Shown here: positions 1 to 8,900 of the stretch, piece by piece
How positions within the stretch are numbered: the stretch's first letter is position 1
How the letters are laid out: each line of letters opens with the position of its first letter
Assembly (NCBI GenBank): GCA_945861275.1
Contig: CAMATZ010000056.1
Span: forward strand, 1 to 36,504
Direction of reading: 5' to 3'
Source of the DNA: Bordetella parapertussis
Lineage (GTDB): Bacteria > Pseudomonadota > Gammaproteobacteria > Burkholderiales > SG8-41
Length of the DNA: 36,504 bases
Made by a program: the position numbers and the translations under genes
The notes under the pieces: model-generated
Databases searched by the model: none
What the model was told of the DNA's origin: nothing
The model's input: the letters and a program-made list of their open reading frames with translations, nothing else

Positions 1-443
1 TACATCGACGATTTGCGCAACAGCATCAATGCGGTAAAACGAGCGCATCGCTTTGCCGTCGTCGCAATGGTGGTATTGCCCGATCATCTGCATGCCATCT
101 GGCGATTGCCGCCGGGCGAGGCTGATTACCCCATACGCTGGTCTCTGATAAAGCGGGGTTTTCGCGATGCATCGAAAAAACCGAATATGTCCGCGCCAGC
201 CGCCACGCAAAGCGCGAGCGTGGCATCTGGCAGCGGCGCTATTGGGAGCACCAGATTCGGGACGACACCGATTTGGAACGGCACGTGGATTACATTCATT
301 TCAATCCGGTGAAACATGGCCTGGTCAGCGGTGCTGTTGAGTGGCCTTATTCAACGCTGCATGACTACAGTGATAAAGGCATTGTTACGAAGGATTGGGG
401 CGGAGGTGGAGATGAAACAGTTGGCGTGTATGGCGCACGTTGA
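1..443 (+). pseudogene. REP-associated tyrosine transposase (RAYT/TnpA_REP), frameshifted and cut by the window edge
   Basis: RAYTs are single-domain HUH-type transposases that act on REP palindromes. The first frame, from base 1, carries the HUH-like motif VLPDHLHAIWRLPPG and the stretch WSLIK. The reading then continues in the third frame from about 153 with AGFSRCIEKTEY, then IWQRRYWEHQIRD and the Tyr-containing motif HVDYIHFNPVKHGLV, ending at TGA 441-443. Joining the frames at AAGCGGGG (151-158) needs one extra base, so this looks like a 1-nt deletion that separates the HxH motif from the catalytic Tyr region. The N-terminus lies outside the window. REP-like palindromes start three bases after the stop, the usual RAYT setting. 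A sequencing error is the alternative to a real frameshift. Confidence 0.85.
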
Positions 444-445
444 AG

Positions 446-602
446 TGTTGGGCTTCGCAGGCTCAGCCCAACCTACAAAAGCTTTCTTCTTCACAGTGAA
501 TTGTATGGGGTGAGCCTGCGAACCCCAACACACAACGTGCTACCACAAAATTGTCTGGCGCTCACCAACGATGATGTTGGGGTTCCTGCGTCACGCCAAC
601 CT
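446..602. repeat. Cluster of three REP-like palindromes next to the RAYT remnant
   Basis: Three related units lie between the RAYT stop and serB. At 446-477 is a unit beginning TGTTGGGCTTCGCAGGCTCA and ending CCCAACCTACA. At 507-530 is an inverted relative with TGAGCCTGCGAACCCCAACA. At 575-602 is a diverged direct copy starting TGTTGGGGTTCCTGCG. The first two are in opposite orientation, like a BIME. The same family recurs at 27837-27943 and 30727-30836. The cluster also lies downstream of serB (minus strand) and may end its transcript. Confidence 0.8.
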
Positions 603-630
603 GCACGTGGCTGATTGCGGCGAGCCGTGC

Positions 631-1461
631 TTAGTTAAATAGGCCCACAGTACCGTCGAGGCCAACATAGTTCAACGCATGCGTGGTCTGCCCGCGCACA
701 ATCGGCTTGGCGTGATACGCAACGCTCACCCCACACTCGGCCATGAACTTCAGATCATTCGCGCCGTCGCCGATGCCGATGATCTGCTCGCGATTGATAC
801 CCAGCAATGCACTTACACGTAGCAGTTCATCGCGCTTGGCGTCGGCATTAACGATGCGACCGAGCACTTCGCCGGTGAGTTTGCCGCCGGCCACGCCTAG
901 CGTATTGGAATAGGTGTAATCGAGGCCAAGCCGGGGCTTCAGCAGCTCGGTGATGTGGGTGAATCCGCCAGAGACCAGCAAGGTCTTGATCCCGTGCTTC
1001 TTCACGGCGGCCAGCAGAATTTCCGCGCCCGGCGAGAGCTTCAGCCGCTCATCATAGACGCGGCGCAAAGCGCCTTCATTCAGGCCTTTGAGCAGCGCCA
1101 CGCGGCGTTGCAGGCTCTCGTTGTATTCGATTTCACCGCGCATCGCCTGTTCCGTGATGGCGGCGACCTGTGGCTTCAAGCCCACCAGATCGGCCAGCTC
1201 GTCGATGGTCTCGATAGTGATCAGTGTCGAGTCCATGTCCATCACCAGCAGCCGGAAATCCACAAGCCGCCGCTGTTCGGGGATGAACGCAAAGTCGAGC
1301 CGTGCGCGCTCACACAGTGCGGCGATTTCGGCAGCAGGCTGCGCGCCGGGAAGTCGAAAGGCCGCAGTGGAAATCTGCTCGATGCCAGAAGCGCGGCTCC
1401 ATTTCGCAAGTTGCTTGAGATCGCCGGTTTCGATCTCAGCGCCCTGGATAATCAGCTGCAT
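631..1461 (-). CDS. serB: Phosphoserine phosphatase
   Basis: Last step of serine biosynthesis: hydrolyses O-phospho-L-serine to L-serine in the cytoplasm. The 276-residue protein has a short N-terminal ACT-like/regulatory part (about 1-65) and then a HAD phosphatase domain. HAD motif I is MDMDSTLI (nucleophile D75, acid D77), followed by the SerB-typical ETIDELADL. Motif II is TLLVSGGFTH, and motif IV is GIGDGANDLKFM. Length and motifs fit SerB. It is the last gene of a minus-strand run and begins 4 bases after the stop of the gamma-carbonic-anhydrase-like gene, so the two are co-transcribed. REP-like repeats follow its stop. Confidence 0.95.
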   Translation of the reverse strand: MQLIIQGAEIETGDLKQLAKWSRASGIEQISTAAFRLPGAQPAAEIAALCERARLDFAFIPEQRRLVDFRLLVMDMDSTLITIETIDELADLVGLKPQVAAITEQAMRGEIEYNESLQRRVALLKGLNEGALRRVYDERLKLSPGAEILLAAVKKHGIKTLLVSGGFTHITELLKPRLGLDYTYSNTLGVAGGKLTGEVLGRIVNADAKRDELLRVSALLGINREQIIGIGDGANDLKFMAECGVSVAYHAKPIVRGQTTHALNYVGLDGTVGLFN

Positions 1462-1465
1462 AAAC

Positions 1466-1996
1466 CTACGCCGTGCCGTCGATTTTTAATTCACGCTGGT
1501 ACTGCTTAAAGCGCTTGACGTATTGATCTGCGAAATCGTTGAAGAATGTAATCTCCTCCGGCCGCAACGGGCGTACCACGCGCCCCGGCGAACCTATCAC
1601 CAGCGAGCCATCGGGGATCACCTTGTTTTCCGGAATCAGCGAATTGGCGCCGATCACGCAGTTCCTGCCGATTTTCGCGCCGTTCAGGATCACGCTCTTG
1701 ATACCGATCAGGGTGCCGTCACCAATGCTGCAGCCGTGCAGCATGGACATGTGGCCGACACTCACGCCGCGGCCCAGCGTCAGCGGAAATCCGGGATCGA
1801 CGTGCAGCACGCTGCCATCCTGCACCTGTGAGTTTTCACCGAGGGTGATGATGTCGTCGTCGCCGCGCACCACGGCGTTGAACCACACGCTGGCGTTGTT
1901 CTCGAAGATGACCGAGCCGATAACTTGCGCACCGGGCGCGATCCAGTAGTCGCCTTTGGTGATAATCCTGCGTTCGGCCAGAGAATATTGGGTCAT
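1466..1996 (-). CDS. Gamma-carbonic-anhydrase-like hexapeptide-repeat protein (YrdA family)
   Basis: Left-handed beta-helix protein of 176 residues. Imperfect hexapeptide repeats run from about residue 18 to 135, for example IGSVIFENNASVWFNAVV, GSVLHVDPGFPLTLG and IGDGTLIGIKSVILNGAKIG. VGHMSMLHGCSIGDG supplies histidines of the type that bind metal between subunits in gamma-class carbonic anhydrases. Bacterial YrdA-type members often lack proven anhydrase activity, so the reaction is not certain. The ATG is 29 bases downstream of the M20 peptidase stop and the stop is 4 bases before serB, which places it in that operon. No clear Shine-Dalgarno is visible. Confidence 0.88.
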   Translation of the reverse strand: MTQYSLAERRIITKGDYWIAPGAQVIGSVIFENNASVWFNAVVRGDDDIITLGENSQVQDGSVLHVDPGFPLTLGRGVSVGHMSMLHGCSIGDGTLIGIKSVILNGAKIGRNCVIGANSLIPENKVIPDGSLVIGSPGRVVRPLRPEEITFFNDFADQYVKRFKQYQRELKIDGTA

Positions 1997-2025
1997 AAAT
2001 CAGCGTGGTTCGTAATGATTGCCGC

Positions 2026-3357
2026 TCATTGTCGTGGCGGGCCTTTTTCCAGCACCGGTTCGCTCACCCCTTCGATACCCACCAGCGCCAGCGACAACAG
2101 CAGAATATTTTGCGGCCCCAGCGTGTTGTTCACCGGCGCATACCATTCTCCCAGCGAATGACTGCCGCCGGCCTGGCCACTGGAGGAGAGCGTGATTGCC
2201 GGCACGCCAAGACTGATAGGCAGATTGGCGTCGGTGCTCGCTGCCACCGAGCGCATCGTAACGCCTACGGCAGCCAGCGCCGCACGCGCCGCCTGCACAA
2301 TTTTGGCATCGATGGGCGTGCTGCCTGCCGGCCGGTCGCCCACTTGCTTGATCTCCACGATAATCTGCGCCCTGGCGTTCCAGCGCTTGTTTTCATCGGC
2401 GACGGCTTCGTGTATCGCCGCCATTACTTTTTCGACGAAATTTACCAGCTCGGAATGACTATTGGAGCGTACGTCGATGCCGATGGTGGCGTCACCCGAA
2501 ATCGCGTTTACCGCGGTGCCGCCGCGCACGGTGCCGACGGTAAAGGTGGTTTTGGGATTGCTGGGCGGCACCAGATCACCGATCTTGGCCACTGCGCGGC
2601 CCATGGCGTGTATCGCACTGGGCAGCCCGAAGGCGAAAAAGCTGTGCCCGCCCGGCCCTTTGAAACTCACCATAAAGCGATGGCTGCCGGTGGCCGCGTT
2701 GACGATGCGCCCCAGCCCCACGCCGTCAAGCGAGATAAAACCGTCGATGTCCTTGTGGTCGCGAAACAGGGCCTTCATGCCGCGCAGATCGCCGAGTTCT
2801 TCTTCGCCCACGCTGCCGACAAATACGATGTCGCCGATGGTACGCACGCCGGATTTATTCAGGTGTTCGAGCGTGGTTAACAGCGTCGCGAGTCCCGCGG
2901 CATCATCGCCGATGCCGGGCGCGTAATAGCGGCCATCTTTTTCGCGCACCTTGACGTCGGTGCCTTCGGGAAACACCGTGTCCAGATGCGCCGACACCAC
3001 CAGCTTCGGCCCCTTGCCGCTGCCGCGGCGGATGCCGATGACATTGCCTTCCCTGTCGATATAAGCGTCGGAGAGGCCGGCTTCTTTTACTTTGCCAAGG
3101 TAATACGCGGCGCGCGCCTGCTCCTTGAACGGCGGCGCGGGCACTTCAGTGATGCGCAGCTGTTCCTCGAGCATGCGCACACCGCTGCCCTTGATTGCCT
3201 CCAGTGCCTTAACCACCGGCGCGTGTTTGGCCACGCGCTCCAGCGCAAGTGCGATTTCCGGCGCCACCGCTGGCAGGGGCGTTTGCGCTATCGCGGCGAA
3301 CGGCGAGGATAAAACCAAGCCCAGTGCAAGGCCTGAAAAAAAAGTATGTAAAAACAT
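2026..3357 (-). CDS. Exported M20-family metallopeptidase
   Basis: Zinc-dependent amino- or carboxypeptidase/deacylase of the M20 clan, 443 residues. Residues 1-24 form a signal peptide (hydrophobic core FFSGLALGLVLSSPFAAIA, ending AIAQ), so it acts in the periplasm. Metal-site motifs are visible: SAHLDTVFPEGTDV (HxD), PGIGDDAAGLA (bridging Asp), VGEEELGDLRGMK (catalytic Glu and metal ligand) and GGSHSLGEW near the C-terminus (last His). The middle GGHSFFAFGLPSAI is the dimerisation domain. Overall it resembles peptidase-T-like M20 proteins, but the substrate cannot be read from sequence. It leads the yrdA-serB run. A perfect TATAAT lies about 40 bases upstream on the same strand. Confidence 0.88.
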   Translation of the reverse strand: MFLHTFFSGLALGLVLSSPFAAIAQTPLPAVAPEIALALERVAKHAPVVKALEAIKGSGVRMLEEQLRITEVPAPPFKEQARAAYYLGKVKEAGLSDAYIDREGNVIGIRRGSGKGPKLVVSAHLDTVFPEGTDVKVREKDGRYYAPGIGDDAAGLATLLTTLEHLNKSGVRTIGDIVFVGSVGEEELGDLRGMKALFRDHKDIDGFISLDGVGLGRIVNAATGSHRFMVSFKGPGGHSFFAFGLPSAIHAMGRAVAKIGDLVPPSNPKTTFTVGTVRGGTAVNAISGDATIGIDVRSNSHSELVNFVEKVMAAIHEAVADENKRWNARAQIIVEIKQVGDRPAGSTPIDAKIVQAARAALAAVGVTMRSVAASTDANLPISLGVPAITLSSSGQAGGSHSLGEWYAPVNNTLGPQNILLLSLALVGIEGVSEPVLEKGPPRQ

Positions 3358-3395
3358 AGAGTTACATTATGAATGCGGGGGCAAACGGAGCGCGG

Positions 3396-3401
3396 ATTAT
3401 A
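3396..3401 (-). promoter_or_regulatory. Possible -10 element for the M20-yrdA-serB unit
   Basis: On the minus strand the sequence GCGCTATAATCCGCG gives a perfect TATAAT at 3401-3396, about 40 bases before the peptidase ATG. No convincing -35 is seen at the right distance, which would fall in the end of the upstream flavoprotein gene. A second weaker hexamer, CATAAT, lies 8 bases before the ATG. Confidence 0.4.
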
Positions 3402-3417
3402 GCGGAGTGCGTGGTCG

Positions 3418-4656
3418 CTAGATATCGCTGTCACGCAGCCAATTCACCACCCCCGCGCCGGCGATGCGGCCGCTGGCAAAACACGCCGTCAGCAGATAGC
3501 CGCCGGTAGGCGCCTCCCAATCCAGCATTTCGCCGGCGCAAAAAACGCCGGGCATTGCGCGCAGCATCAAGTTCTCGTCAAGCGCATCGAAGGACACGCC
3601 ACCGGCGCTGCTGATCGCCTCATCCAGCGGACGCGCCGCGGTCAACTTGAGCGGCAAGGCTTTGATGCGCGCGGCGAGTTGCGCGGGATCAGCGAGTTGC
3701 GCTTCACTCATGCCTTCACGCAGCAGCCCGGCTTTAACACCGGTGATTCCCGCTTTGTTCTGCAGGTGGTTTGACAATGAACGCTTGCCGCGTGACTCAG
3801 ACAGATCGCGCGTGAGCCGTTGAAGATCGCGGCCGGGCGCGAGATCGAGATACAGCGTTGCGCTGCCAAATGTACCACTGGCATCGATTGCGTCGCGCAG
3901 CAGCGCGGATAGGGCATAAATCACGCCGCCTTCGATGCCGGATTCGGTGATGATGCATTCACCCTGCAGGCGCTGTAGATGTCCATTGCCATCCGTGAAC
4001 GACGCCATTATTGATTTCAGCGGCTGCCCGGCGTGACGCGTGCGGAAATGTGCGCTCCAGGCGCAATCAAAGCCGCAATTGGCGGGCCGCAGCGGGGTGA
4101 TGTTCACACCGCGCGCGGCGAGCAATGCGGTCCACGCGCCATCCGAACCCAGGCGCGCCCAACTGCCGCCGCCGAGTGCCAGCAAGGTTGTGTCCGCGCT
4201 CACAGTGAGCGGGCCTTGCGGCGTGTCGAAGCGCAATGCGCCGTTTTCGCTCCAGCCCAGCCAGTGGTGACGCATGTGAAACGACACGCCCGCTACACGC
4301 AGCCGCCGCAGCCACGCGCGCAGCAACGGCGCGGCTTTCATGTCCTTGGGAAACACACGGCCTGACGAGCCTATGAACGTGGTGATCCCCAGCGCGTGCG
4401 CCCATGCGCGTAACGCTTCAGGCCCGAACGCGGCCAGCCACGGTTCGACCTGCAGGCGGCGTGCGCCATAACGCGAGAGAAAGGATTGCAGCGGCTCCGA
4501 GTGCGTGAGATTCAGCCCGCCTTTGCCCGCCATCAGGAACTTGCGTCCGACCGACGGCATGGCGTCGTAAACATCGACATGCGCGCCACTCGCTGCGATC
4601 ACTTCTGCCGCCATCAAACCCGCCGGCCCGCCGCCGATGATGCTGATGCTATGCAT
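3418..4656 (-). CDS. FAD-dependent flavoprotein of the YhiN/HI0933 family (TIGR03862-like)
   Basis: Predicted NAD(P)/FAD-dependent oxidoreductase of 412 residues with no known substrate. The N-terminal dinucleotide-binding motif is SIIGGGPAGLMAAEVIAASG, followed by VGRKFLMAGKGGLNLTHSE, the hallmark string of this family. TTLLALGGGSWARLGSDG is the second flavoprotein motif. The C-terminal AMPGVFCAGEMLDWEAPTGG closes the FAD site. I chose the ATG at 4654-4656; a TTG five codons upstream is the only longer option. It runs in the same direction as the M20 gene, with a 60-base gap holding that gene's likely promoter. Confidence 0.9.
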   Translation of the reverse strand: MHSISIIGGGPAGLMAAEVIAASGAHVDVYDAMPSVGRKFLMAGKGGLNLTHSEPLQSFLSRYGARRLQVEPWLAAFGPEALRAWAHALGITTFIGSSGRVFPKDMKAAPLLRAWLRRLRVAGVSFHMRHHWLGWSENGALRFDTPQGPLTVSADTTLLALGGGSWARLGSDGAWTALLAARGVNITPLRPANCGFDCAWSAHFRTRHAGQPLKSIMASFTDGNGHLQRLQGECIITESGIEGGVIYALSALLRDAIDASGTFGSATLYLDLAPGRDLQRLTRDLSESRGKRSLSNHLQNKAGITGVKAGLLREGMSEAQLADPAQLAARIKALPLKLTAARPLDEAISSAGGVSFDALDENLMLRAMPGVFCAGEMLDWEAPTGGYLLTACFASGRIAGAGVVNWLRDSDI

Positions 4657-4705
4657 GCTTGAAGTGACCAATGTGGTGGATCATCGCGCAATACGCTGAT
4701 GCAGC

Positions 4706-4736
4706 CCCGGAATACGCTGCGCTTATTCCGGGCTAC
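4706..4736. repeat. Palindromic intergenic repeat (CCGGAATACGC type)
   Basis: CCCGGAATACGCTGCGCTTA followed by TTCCGGGCTAC forms a hairpin (CCCGGAATA/TTATTCCGGG arms with GCGC-rich middle). Sequences of this kind, written on the other strand as GTAGCCCGGAATAAGCGCAG, are dispersed in many proteobacterial genomes. Only one copy is in the window, so the family assignment rests on recall. It lies between the terminator of the pyrophosphatase gene and the start of the flavoprotein gene. Confidence 0.55.
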
Positions 4737-4745
4737 AGGTCGGCC

Positions 4746-4775
4746 AAAACAAAATGGGGACGCCGCAGCGTCCCC
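4746..4775 (-). terminator. Rho-independent terminator of the pyrophosphatase gene
   Basis: On the minus strand a perfect 8-bp stem, GGGGACGC/GCGTCCCC, with a 4-base loop (4775 to 4756) is followed directly by ATTTTGTTTT. It lies about 130 bases after the hppA stop, and no gene fits in the interval. Confidence 0.8.
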
Positions 4776-4902
4776 GTTGGGTAAATCATAAGCCGCGACA
4801 ACCTCCGAAGCGTTTTTGGTTACGCAACGGTTTCGCGTCGGCTGTTTGCCTGCCTACGCGGTCGCATCCCGCAAGCGGGGCCCTGCTCCGCGCTTCGGCA
4901 TG

Positions 4903-6948
4903 CTACAACAACGGCACAATCAGCAACGCCACAATATTAATAATCTTGATCAACGGATTAATTGCCGGGCCTGCGGTGTCTTTATACGGATCACCCACGG
5001 TGTCGCCGGTGACTGCTGCCTTGTGGGCTTCGGAGCCTTTGCCGCCGTGGTTGCCGTCTTCAATATATTTTTTGGCGTTGTCCCATGCACCGCCGCCGGT
5101 GGTCATGGAGATGGCTACGAACAGGCCGGTGACGATGGAACCCATCAGCACGCCGCCCAGCGCCTGCGGACCCAATACCACGCCGACCACCACCGGCACC
5201 AGCACCGGCAGCAGCGAGGGCACGATCATTTCCTTGATCGCGGCGAGGGTCAGCATGTCCACTGCGCGCGAGTAGTCGGGCTTGGCGGTGCCTTCCATGA
5301 TGCCGGGAATTTCTTTGAACTGGCGGCGCACTTCGACCACCACGGAACCCGCCGCACGGCCCACCGCTTCCATCGCCATGGCGCCGAACAGATACGGAAT
5401 CATGCCGCCGATAAAGAGTCCGATGATGACCATGTGGTTCGACAGATCAAAGGTGATGGTCTTGCCTGCCGCTTCCAGCGCGTGGGTGTAGTCGGCGAAC
5501 AGCACCAGTGCGGCGAGTCCCGCCGAGCCGATGGCGTAGCCTTTGGTGACGGCCTTGGTGGTGTTGCCTACGGCGTCGAGCGGATCGGTGATGGCGCGCA
5601 CTTCTTTCGGCAGGCCCGACATTTCGGCGATACCGCCGGCGTTGTCGGTGATCGGGCCGTAAGCGTCGAGTGCCACGATAATACCGGTCATCGACAGCAT
5701 CGCCGTCGCCGCGATGGCGATGCCGTAGAGGCCAGCCAGCGCGTAAGCCGCGTAAATAGCCGCGCATACCGAGAGCACCGGCCACATGGTCGAGCGCATG
5801 GAGACGCCCAGACCGGCGATGATGTTGGTGCCGTGGCCGGTGGTGGAGGCGGCGGCGACGTGACGCACCGGCGCGTATTCGGTGGCGGTGTAGTACTCGG
5901 TGATCACCACCATCAGCGCGGTCAGCACCAGGCCTACCACGGCGCAACCGAACAATTTTATCGGGGTGTATTGCGGGTAATCGAGGCCGATGTTGCCCAT
6001 CAGTGTCCAGGTCACGCCGGCGAACGCGATCAGTGCCAGCACGCCCGAAACGGCGAGGCCGCGATACAGCGCATTCATGATTTTGCCGCCGGGTCTGGCT
6101 TTGACGAAGTAGCAGCCGATGATGGAGGCGATGATCGAAACACCGCCCAGCGCCAGCGGATAAATCACCGCAACGAAATCGATGCCGGGTTTGGTGATCA
6201 GCAGCGAACCGAGAATAATGGTGGCGACTATGGTTACCGCGTAGGTTTCAAACAAGTCGGCGGCCATGCCGGCGCAATCGCCGACGTTGTCACCGACGTT
6301 GTCGGCGATCACCGCGGGGTTGCGCGGATCATCTTCGGGTATGCCGGCTTCGACTTTACCCACCAGGTCAGCGCCGACGTCGGCGCCCTTGGTGAAAATG
6401 CCGCCACCCAGCCGCGCGAAAATCGAAATCAGCGAGCCGCCGAACGCGAGGCCCACCAGCGGATGCACTGCATCCTTGAGCGAATACCCCATGCCCAGAT
6501 ACAGCACCGCGAAAAAGCCCGCGACGCCGAGCATGCCCAGGCCGACGACCAACAAGCCGGTGATGGCGCCGCCACGAAACGCGATTTGCAGCGCTTCATT
6601 AAGCCCGGTGCGTGCGGCTTCGGCGGTGCGCACGTTGGCACGCACCGATACGTTCATGCCGATGACGCCCGCCGCGCCCGAAAGAATCGCGCCGATGGCA
6701 AAGCCGATGGCCGTGGCCTTGTCCAGAAAAATCATCATGATGACAAACAGCACCACACCGACGACGGCGATGGTTTTGTATTGCCGCCACAAATAAGCTG
6801 TCGCACCGGTGCTGATGGCGGCGGCGATTTCGCGCATGCGGTCATTGCCGTCCGGCTGACTGATGACCTGCCTGGCCCACAGGCCGCCGAAGATAATGCC
6901 GATCACCGCGCAGGCAATGGCGATGGTCAGTCCCTGATATGCACTCAT
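4903..6948 (-). CDS. hppA: Membrane-bound proton-translocating pyrophosphatase, K+-independent type
   Basis: Integral membrane pump that couples hydrolysis of pyrophosphate to proton export. It has 681 residues and about 16 hydrophobic segments. The pyrophosphate/Mg site is clear: [20 protein letters not shown] (about 187-206) and [21 protein letters not shown] (about 214-234), with the second set [18 protein letters not shown] (428-445) and [20 protein letters not shown] near the end. The motif [10 protein letters not shown] places Lys at 465 and Thr at 468. In this family Lys and Thr at these positions mark the potassium-independent class, while Ala and Gly/Ala mark the potassium-dependent one. 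A strong AAGGGAG ribosome-binding site precedes the ATG. It lies 102 bases after adk and has its own terminator. Confidence 0.96.
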   Translation of the reverse strand: MSAYQGLTIAIACAVIGIIFGGLWARQVISQPDGNDRMREIAAAISTGATAYLWRQYKTIAVVGVVLFVIMMIFLDKATAIGFAIGAILSGAAGVIGMNVSVRANVRTAEAARTGLNEALQIAFRGGAITGLLVVGLGMLGVAGFFAVLYLGMGYSLKDAVHPLVGLAFGGSLISIFARLGGGIFTKGADVGADLVGKVEAGIPEDDPRNPAVIADNVGDNVGDCAGMAADLFETYAVTIVATIILGSLLITKPGIDFVAVIYPLALGGVSIIASIIGCYFVKARPGGKIMNALYRGLAVSGVLALIAFAGVTWTLMGNIGLDYPQYTPIKLFGCAVVGLVLTALMVVITEYYTATEYAPVRHVAAASTTGHGTNIIAGLGVSMRSTMWPVLSVCAAIYAAYALAGLYGIAIAATAMLSMTGIIVALDAYGPITDNAGGIAEMSGLPKEVRAITDPLDAVGNTTKAVTKGYAIGSAGLAALVLFADYTHALEAAGKTITFDLSNHMVIIGLFIGGMIPYLFGAMAMEAVGRAAGSVVVEVRRQFKEIPGIMEGTAKPDYSRAVDMLTLAAIKEMIVPSLLPVLVPVVVGVVLGPQALGGVLMGSIVTGLFVAISMTTGGGAWDNAKKYIEDGNHGGKGSEAHKAAVTGDTVGDPYKDTAGPAINPLIKIINIVALLIVPLL

Positions 6949-7050
6949 GTCAACCGTCTCCCTTATTACATTAAATAAAAACGTGCCTTTGCCGAGTGTT
7001 TAGCGTTGAGAGCAACCCCGCGATCAGGTGTTACGCCAGACGCTCAACGC

Positions 7051-7743
<693 letters not shown>

Positions 7744-7820
7744 TTAGAGGAAAGCTGCTTGCCATCTTTCCGCGTTGTAAACGTTGCACGGAAGGGCAAA
7801 TTTGTTTTAATAATGAACGG

Positions 7821-7850
7821 ATTATACCGCAGCCGCCCGCGCCAAGTCAC
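7821..7850 (-). promoter_or_regulatory. Sigma-70-type promoter candidate for adk
   Basis: On the minus strand GTGACT (7850-7845), an 18-base spacer and a perfect TATAAT (7826-7821) precede adk by about 105 bases. The predicted leader (about 7717-7815) contains two inverted repeats: GGAAAG/CTTTCC around ATGGCAAGCAG, and CCGTGCAACG pairing imperfectly with a downstream ACAACGCGG. The promoter starts just after the kdsB stop. Confidence 0.5.
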
Positions 7851-7866
7851 CTTCGCTCAGCCGCCG

Positions 7867-8628
7867 TCAGCGGCGGCGGTAGCGGCCCACAATGCGTGTG
7901 AGGTCTTCGGGTGTGTCTATGCCGGGGTGGGGCGCCGCGCGGGTGATAGCGACACAGATACGGTGGCCGTATGCCATCGCGCGCAATTGTTCGAGCGCTT
8001 CAAATTGCTCGATAGCGGTGGGGCGCATGTTCCTGAATGCAATGAGAAATTCGCAGCGGTAGGCGTAAATGCCCAGATGCCGGTAAGCGGGGAGCTTGGG
8101 CGGTAGTTGCGTGATGCTGCGCGCGAACGCGTCGCGCGCATAGGGTATCGGCGCGCGGCTGAAATAAAGCGCATAACCGGCGTTGTCGAGCACCACCTTA
8201 ACCACGTTCGGGTTGGCGAATTCCGCGGCAGATTTGATCGGATGGCAGGCGGTGGCAATCGCGGCGTCTTTGTGCGCCGCAAGGCTTTCCGCGACACTGC
8301 GAATCAGCGCCGGTGGAATCAGCGGCTCGTCGCCCTGCACATTCACCACCACATGGCGTGCGCCGAAGCGCCGTTTGGCGGCTACCTCCGCCAGCCGGTC
8401 GGTGCCGGTGGCATGGTCCGTGCGCGTCATCATCGACTCAAAACCGTGGGCTTGCACCACCCGCGCAATTTCCGGGTGATCGGTGGCGACAATCACCTCG
8501 CGCGCGCCACTTTTCGCCGCCTGCGCCGCAACGCGCACCACCATCGGCTTACCGGCGACGTCCGCCAGCGGCTTGCCGGGAAAACGCGTGGAAGCGTAGC
8601 GGGCGGGGATGATGACGGTGAACGGCAT
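7867..8628 (-). CDS. kdsB: 3-deoxy-manno-octulosonate cytidylyltransferase (CMP-KDO synthetase)
   Basis: Activates KDO with CTP for lipopolysaccharide inner-core synthesis, in the cytoplasm. From ATG 8626-8628 it has 253 residues, the usual KdsB length. The N-terminal nucleotide-binding motif is IIPARYASTRFPGKPLADV. VIVATDHPEI, MTRTDHATGTDRLAEVA and VVNVQGDEPLIPPALI follow, and YFSRAPIPYARD and HLGIYAYR are in the second half. A longer frame runs 25 codons upstream but reads through the heptamer repeat element (peptide PTLHPSPFTLHSS), so I reject that start. It follows the ycaR gene, with the repeat element lying between them. Confidence 0.96.
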   Translation of the reverse strand: MPFTVIIPARYASTRFPGKPLADVAGKPMVVRVAAQAAKSGAREVIVATDHPEIARVVQAHGFESMMTRTDHATGTDRLAEVAAKRRFGARHVVVNVQGDEPLIPPALIRSVAESLAAHKDAAIATACHPIKSAAEFANPNVVKVVLDNAGYALYFSRAPIPYARDAFARSITQLPPKLPAYRHLGIYAYRCEFLIAFRNMRPTAIEQFEALEQLRAMAYGHRICVAITRAAPHPGIDTPEDLTRIVGRYRRR

Positions 8629-8634
8629 GTGAAT

Positions 8635-8723
8635 GCGTGAAGAGTGAAGAGTGAAGGGTGAAGGGTGAAGAGTGGGAATGTGGGTGGGGGGGTACCCCTT
8701 CACTCTTCACCCTTCACTTTTCA
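8635..8723. repeat. Heptamer-repeat palindrome, copy A
   Basis: About five direct GTGAAGR heptamers (8639-8674: GTGAAGA, GTGAAGG and so on) are followed by a short core (GTGGGTGGGGGGGTACCCC) and then the reverse-complement heptamers (CTTCACT, CTTCACC, CTTCACT). The arms can pair into a long hairpin. It separates ycaR from kdsB. The ycaR stop codon (TGA, 8723-8721) is formed by the outermost heptamer. The core is shorter than and different from that of copies B and C, sharing only the GGGGTACC part. Confidence 0.85.
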
Positions 8724-8900
8724 CAGTTCCTCCAAAGGAGGAACCTTACGCGCCTCATCCTCCAGCATCACCGGGATATCATCCTTGATCGGGTATCCTA
8801 GCCGGCAGGGTTTACAGATGAGTTCCGCTTCAGCTTTTTTATAGACCAGCGGGCCTTTGCACAGCGGGCAGGCGAGGATGTCGAGCAGTTTGCCGTCCAT
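8721..8900 (-). CDS. ycaR: Trm112/YcaR-family small zinc-ribbon-like protein
   Basis: Small protein of 59 residues: [20 protein letters not shown] at the start, then [20 protein letters not shown]. The CPLC and CKPC pairs are a treble-clef/zinc-ribbon signature. The family (UPF0434) sits between lpxK and kdsB in many Gram-negative bacteria, as here. It is thought to act as a small partner or chaperone protein; its role in this pathway is not established. Its ATG follows the lpxK stop directly (TGA then ATG), so the pair is translationally coupled. The stop codon lies inside repeat copy A. Confidence 0.93.
   Translation of the reverse strand: MDGKLLDILACPLCKGPLVYKKAEAELICKPCRLGYPIKDDIPVMLEDEARKVPPLEEL

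Noticed and set aside
2005-2880. Plus-strand frame opposite the M20 peptidase
   Set aside because: It is antisense to a well-supported gene, with no motif and an Arg/His-rich composition.
4816-6978. Plus-strand open frame of 720 codons opposite the pyrophosphatase gene
   Set aside because: It is the antisense of hppA, with a His/Gly/Asp/Arg-rich composition and no family motif; it is a shadow caused by GC-rich codon use.
8629-8703. Upstream extension of kdsB through the repeat element
   Set aside because: The extra residues are the translated heptamers (PSPFTLHSS); KdsB proteins start at MPFTVIIPARYAS.
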